The notes under the pieces: generated by a model
Seen by the model: only the letters and a program-made list of their open reading frames with translations
The model's database searches: none
What the model was told of the DNA's origin: nothing
Assembly (NCBI GenBank): GCA_008477525.1
Contig: SPDT01000001.1
Location: 3,038,001 to 3,102,000, forward strand
Length of the DNA stretch: 64,000 nucleotides
Reading direction: 5' to 3'
DNA from: Hypomyces perniciosus
Lineage: Eukaryota; Ascomycota; Sordariomycetes; Hypocreales; Hypocreaceae
Made by a program: the position numbers and the translations under genes
In this document: positions 59,285 through 64,000 of the stretch, one piece after another
Layout of the letters: each line of letters begins with the position of its first letter
How positions within the stretch are numbered: the stretch's first letter is position 1

Positions 59285-60544
59285 TTTGCGTCAAAGTATC
59301 CCTTACAGATCTCACACATGGGTAATGCAAGTAGGGGTGTTATTGAGCAATTGTTAAATTGATTTGGATTTTCAGTGACATCCTACTCTGTTAGTAGGCG
59401 TAGATCGTGAAGTTGCTCTGTCAACTGGTTGATGGTTTTGTGATGCGGCTGAAGACTAATTACCTGGTAGTTGGCAATGAACCATGTCATGGTAGCATTT
59501 CGAAGTCTGGGGCGCAATTAAGCCAAGTTTATCAATTCCCGGTGAATTTAAACCAACTCATTTTATCCTTCCAGATACATTGACGCAAAAATGCAATTGT
59601 TAACAGCCGGCAGCAACAAGAAATCGAGGAAACCACCAACTGTTTCCCATACATTCCTGGCCCTGGATAGGGTAGGGGAGTGTCTAAATTGTGGTTGACT
59701 AAATCACCATGTCGCCAGTTTTAATCCTAAATGCAGTCCATGCTTTAATTACCGTCCATGGGCAATAAAGTCTAGACTTGCGAGTTGCTACTTACTAGGA
59801 GAGATACTAACAAGGCACAGCGGTTGTATCTTTTGCTAGGATCATTATGAGCAACATGATGGCGATGACGATGCCACATTGTATTCAAGCGTAAGAGATA
59901 GGCAAGGCAATGAGAAAGGAGAGACAGGGAAAATACGAACCGCAACCTCGTATATCGCTACAGACAACCAACCCTCATGCCTCTTGGTTAAGGGCGAAAC
60001 ATCTGGCCTTCAACCCCGTACAAGTGTTTCTGCAAGTCACTTGCATTGCCAACGTTCCAAAAATAAACTAAACCATAAACAAACATACCCTTGCCCACAT
60101 AGTGTTTCTTCGCGGCGTCTGATTGCAGGATTGCCGCTGCAAGGTTCAGATCCTAGACGTTGTGGTCCCTTGTTGCTGGGCCAACCCGCCACGAAGGCCA
60201 TTTGTTTGGGGTACTTCGTAATACAGGCTGGGGAGCTCCGATCTTCACCTCTCCCGCCACCAGCAAATGTCTACGTGTATCTGAAGATCCCAAAAGCACG
60301 TCTCCCTTTTGCAATTCGTTGACCCATTTTCTTCAAGCCTATCTCTCCCTTTCATGAACCCGCAGCAATCCAGAATTGCCATCGGAAACCGTCGCAATTC
60401 TGGCTGGACCCGCTCGCGCATGACGGTAACGAGACACCGCTTCCGCTCCAATCCTAATAACGTTTTGACAGTGCAAGCCATTCCAAGCCTCAACGCATTC
60501 CAAACCTTATTGCTTTAATATATCGCAATCAAAACACGTACACA
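59285..60544. other. intergenic region upstream of chitin synthase
   Basis: A 1.26-kb region between head-to-head HET and chitin synthase genes. It is AT-rich near the HET start and holds one TACTTCGTA at 60212. A long leader for chitin synthase is likely (CTCCCTTTTGCAATTCG and similar pyrimidine-rich segments). No gene is recognised. Confidence 0.5.
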
Positions 60545-63500
60545 ATGGACCGCCGGCCAGGTTCGCCATCCCAGCCGCCGGACTGCAGTTTGCCTCCGTA
60601 CGATGACGAGCACGACGTCCCTACAGGCCATAGCGCCGCTGCCGTTAGGCTGTTGACATCAGTTGGGGAACCAGAGAGACCGTACGTACCACAAACATCA
60701 CCATCAGCAACGCCGCCAGCATTCCTAAATAAAGTGTCGCCCTTGCCCACATTGCCCTCGCTTCCCAAGAGAACAAGTCCAAGACATCGCGCGAATCAAA
60801 CCCCGCCCGCCATGGCTGTCGACGAGTGTCTAGAGGTTGTCTCAGGCTTGGAAACCAAGCAACAGACATATTCGCAGCAACAACAGCAAACAGCAAACAC
60901 TCCCTTGCCCTCTTTTTCTATCCCACCTCTCCCTCCCCCAGTTTCCTTTCCTGCCTCTTCACATAAGCCTCCAACGAAACATGATCCATGCCAAGAACTT
61001 GCAAAGTTGCAGCCCCAGACCCAGAAACAGCAAGTATACGACGTGGTTGCAGGTATTGGAGAGACTCTACCAGTGATACCAGAGGGCCCAAGTGACCGAC
61101 TCAAGCTACGAAAGAGCAGCCATCCCCATTCGACGGTGGCGGAGCTTCCAGCGGAAGCAGCGACAACCGGCATAATGAAAAAACACGACACTAAATGGAA
61201 GAAGAGAAGCTTACACAGTAACCATATTAGTATGCGAACACCTCGACACTATGCACCAAGCGTCATATCCTCCCACTCAAGGACTTCCCATTCGCGGACC
61301 GGATCTATACTAGATGATCCCCCTAGAATACCACCTCCAGACTCAGGTTATGCGCCATTCGGAACCAGAGATGATGGTTCTCCCCATAGGCCATGGACGC
61401 CGTCCTCGAGGATGTCTGATTACGGCCGCCCGCCACCCTCCAACGTCTCATATGAGCCCTCAGACCTTAATGGAAGCCCGAGACCAGGCACTCCTTCGTC
61501 AAGATATGGTGGCAGCCCTCGGCGTCCGTTGCCCCCAGCACCTCGCTTCACAAACTCTCCACGAAACTCACATTTTGCCGACGACGCAACTGTCTCCATA
61601 CCGCTGGACGGTCATGAGGATTATGATTATGATGACGACGTATTCGGTCCTGAGTCGGATCTTAGCGAGTCCCGCCCCTTCCCTACCGACCGCGATTCAT
61701 TCCACTCAGATTCCCAAGAAACCTTGAGCGAGATGCCAGAGTTTTATGAAAAGGTTGAGCACTACGGCCCAGCACCTGATGGAGCTCAGGAGCGGCGTGG
61801 TGTCCGCGCTCCCCAGATGTCGAAAAAAGAGGTGCAGCTCATCAACGGAGAGCTGGTGTTGGAGTGTAAAATCCCCACTATTCTTTACAGCTTCTTGCCT
61901 CGGCGAGATGAAGTCGAGTTCACTCACATGAGATATACTGCTGTGACTTGTGACCCCGACGACTTTGTTGAGAAGGGATACAAGCTCCGACAGTGTATCG
62001 GACGGACAACTCGAGAGACCGAGCTCTTCATCTGTATTACCATGTACAATGAGGATGAAATCGGCTTCACAAGGACAATGCATGCCGTAATGAAGAACAT
62101 TTCCCACTTCTGCTCCCGATCTCGTTCCCGTACTTGGGGCGAGAATGGCTGGCAGAAGATTGTTGTCTGCATTATCTCCGATGGTCGCGAGAAGATTCAT
62201 CCACGAACTCTCGACGCCCTGGCCGCTATGGGTGTGTATCAACATGGTATCGCCAAGAACTTTGTCAACAACCGAGCTGTGCAAGCTCACGTCTATGAGT
62301 ATACAACGCAAGTTTCCCTTGACGCGGATCTTAAATTCAAGGGGGCGGAGAAGGGAATTGTGCCGTGCCAGATTATTTTCTGTCTCAAGGAGAAGAATCA
62401 ACGCAAGCTCAATTCTCACCGCTGGTTCTTCAATGCGTTTGGCAAAGCCTTGAATCCAAACGTCTGTATCCTTCTGGATGTGGGAACGCGTCCTGGAGGA
62501 AACTCACTCTATCATCTGTGGAAGGCCTTCGATACCGATTCAAATGTTGCCGGAGCTTGTGGTGAGATTAAGGCCATGAAGGGCAAATACGGATCGTATC
62601 TCCTCAATCCTTTGGTTGCATCTCAGAATTTTGAGTACAAAATGTCCAATATCCTCGACAAGCCGCTAGAGTCGGTTTTTGGGTACATCACCGTGTTGCC
62701 GGGTGCACTCAGTGCCTACCGTTATCACGCCCTGCAGAATGACGAGACGGGACATGGGCCATTGAGTCAGTACTTCAAGGGGGAGACGCTCCATGGTCAG
62801 CATGCGGACGTGTTCACAGCCAACATGTATCTGGCTGAGGATCGTATCCTCTGTTGGGAACTGGTCGCTAAACGAGGAGAGCGGTGGGTGCTGAAATACG
62901 TCAAGGGCTGCACTGGCGAAACCGACGTTCCTGGTAAGTCCCGTCCACCTTGCTGTGTATCCACAGAATTGAAGCTAATAACATGATAGATTCCGTACCC
63001 GAGTTCATCTCGCAACGCCGAAGATGGCTCAACGGCGCCTTCTTCGCCGCTGTCTACTCTCTTGTCCAGTTCCGCCAGATTTTGCAAACAGATCACACCT
63101 TTGCTCGGAAGGTGCTCTTGTACATGGAATTTGTCTATCAGCTTGTTCAGCTATTATTTACATATTTCTCGCTGGCCAACTTCTACCTCGCTTTCTACTT
63201 CGTCGCTGGTGGTCTCGCTGACGAGAGAGTTGACCCGTTTGGTCACAACATCGGCAACGTCATCTTCATCATCTTGAGATACACGTGTATCCTCCTCATC
63301 GCAACACAATTTATCTTATCCCTGGGAAATCGACCTCAGGGAGCAAGAAAATTGTATTTGGGCAGCATGGTCATTTACAGCATCATCATGGTTTACACGA
63401 CCTTTGCTATCTTCTACATTGTCGTGAGACAACTCACTGAGAAGGACGGTGGTTTCAAACCTGAACTCGGTAACAACGTTTTCACTAATCTCATCGTCTC

Positions 63501-64000
63501 CATGGCTTCAACTGTTGGCCTGTACTTCCTCATGTCGTTTTTGTACCTCGACCCGTGGCATATGTTCACCTCAGCAGCGCAGTACTTCCTCCTGTTGCCA
63601 AGTTACATCTGTACTTTGCAGGTTTACGCCTTCTGCAACACGCACGATGTTACTTGGGGTACCAAGGGTGACAATGTTATGAAGACGGACCTGGGTGGTG
63701 CTGTTGGCAAGGGTGAGACTGTCGAACTAGAAATGCCAAGCGAGCAGCTTGATATTGACAGTGGCTACGATGAGGCCCTCCGCAACTTGCGTGACCGGGT
63801 TGAGGTTCCCGAGCGGCCCGTCAGCGAAGCACAGATGCAGGAGGATTACTACAAGAGCGTCCGAACGTACATGGTTGTCTCGTGGATGGTGCTAAACGGT
63901 ATCCTCGCCATGGCTGTGTCCGAGGTTTACAGCAACAAGGGCATTGGCGACAACTTTTACCTGCGCTTCCTCCTGTGGAGTGTGGCTGCCCTGGCCGTAT
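60545..64000 (+). CDS. chitin synthase, probably class III (truncated by the window edge)
   Basis: Exon 1 60545-62933, a 56-nt intron (GTAAGT, branch GCTAATAAC), then exon 2 from 62990 to the edge; at least 1133 residues are visible. The N-terminal ~420 residues are disordered, rich in P, S, Q and H. Catalytic blocks follow: [73 protein letters not shown], the EDR of [14 protein letters not shown], and QRRRW at 805-809 just after the splice site. Multiple membrane spans follow ([28 protein letters not shown]). The segment [20 protein letters not shown] is most like class III enzymes of filamentous fungi, which act at hyphal tips; class I is the alternative. GTACGT at 60682 could be the donor of an N-terminal intron, so the first 100-150 residues are less certain. 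Confidence 0.93.

Noticed and set aside
60090..60180. tRNA-like B box GGTTCAGATCC
   Set aside because: The flanks cannot form a T-stem or acceptor stem and no A box is present upstream.

Overview
The window is nuclear DNA of a filamentous ascomycete, most likely a Sordariomycete and plausibly of the order Hypocreales. The reasons are compact intron-bearing genes (introns mostly 50-150 nt, GTRNGT donors, CTRAC branch points close to the acceptor), C-ending codon preference, a HET-domain gene, a fungal chitin synthase and fungal-style AP-2, COG, TFIID and Rpd3L subunits. The order is an inference from general protein character; no search was run. Exon structures were derived by hand from splice signals, reading-frame continuity and conserved protein blocks. 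Every multi-exon model closes in frame.

Layout. 0.7-12.6 kb is an ordinary gene block: a CmcJ/NvfI (AsaB-like) oxidoreductase, an Sds3-like Rpd3L subunit, a COG7-like tether subunit, the PLP-homeostasis protein YggS/PLPBP, AP-2 alpha and the complex I assembly factor NDUFAF5, followed by ARPC5 of the Arp2/3 complex (to 13.6 kb). From 13.6 to 24.9 kb there is an 11-kb stretch with no recognisable conserved gene. It is dense in a short TACTCCGTA/TACGAAGTA motif and holds one candidate 30-residue small-protein gene at 22.2 kb.

24.9-38.7 kb holds NIT1 (deaminated glutathione amidase), TAF4, the pre-mRNA 3' endonuclease Ysh1/CPSF73, the V-ATPase a subunit and an F-box/LRR-like protein. 38.7-49.5 kb alternates gene-poor spacers (2.9, 1.6 and 1.5 kb) with RLP24 (60S biogenesis), an ING-family PHD protein and a cis-prenyltransferase. 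49.5-64 kb holds a nine-exon GH63-type glycosidase, mitochondrial OSCP, Mob1, a HET protein with ankyrin repeats inserted inside the HET domain, and a chitin synthase cut by the right edge.

Functional links. Most genes are unrelated housekeeping functions, so there is no evidence of a metabolic cluster. Several share cell-growth themes: Arp2/3 and AP-2 (actin and endocytosis), COG7 and cis-prenyltransferase (Golgi and glycosylation), Mob1 (septation and mitotic exit) and chitin synthase (wall). Two genes, Sds3-like and ING/Pho23-like, probably encode subunits of the same Rpd3L-type histone deacetylase complex. The most unusual signals are the nested HET/ankyrin architecture, a putative 3-nt micro-exon in the GH63 gene, the dispersed palindromic TAC-N3-GTA motif and the isolated small ORF.
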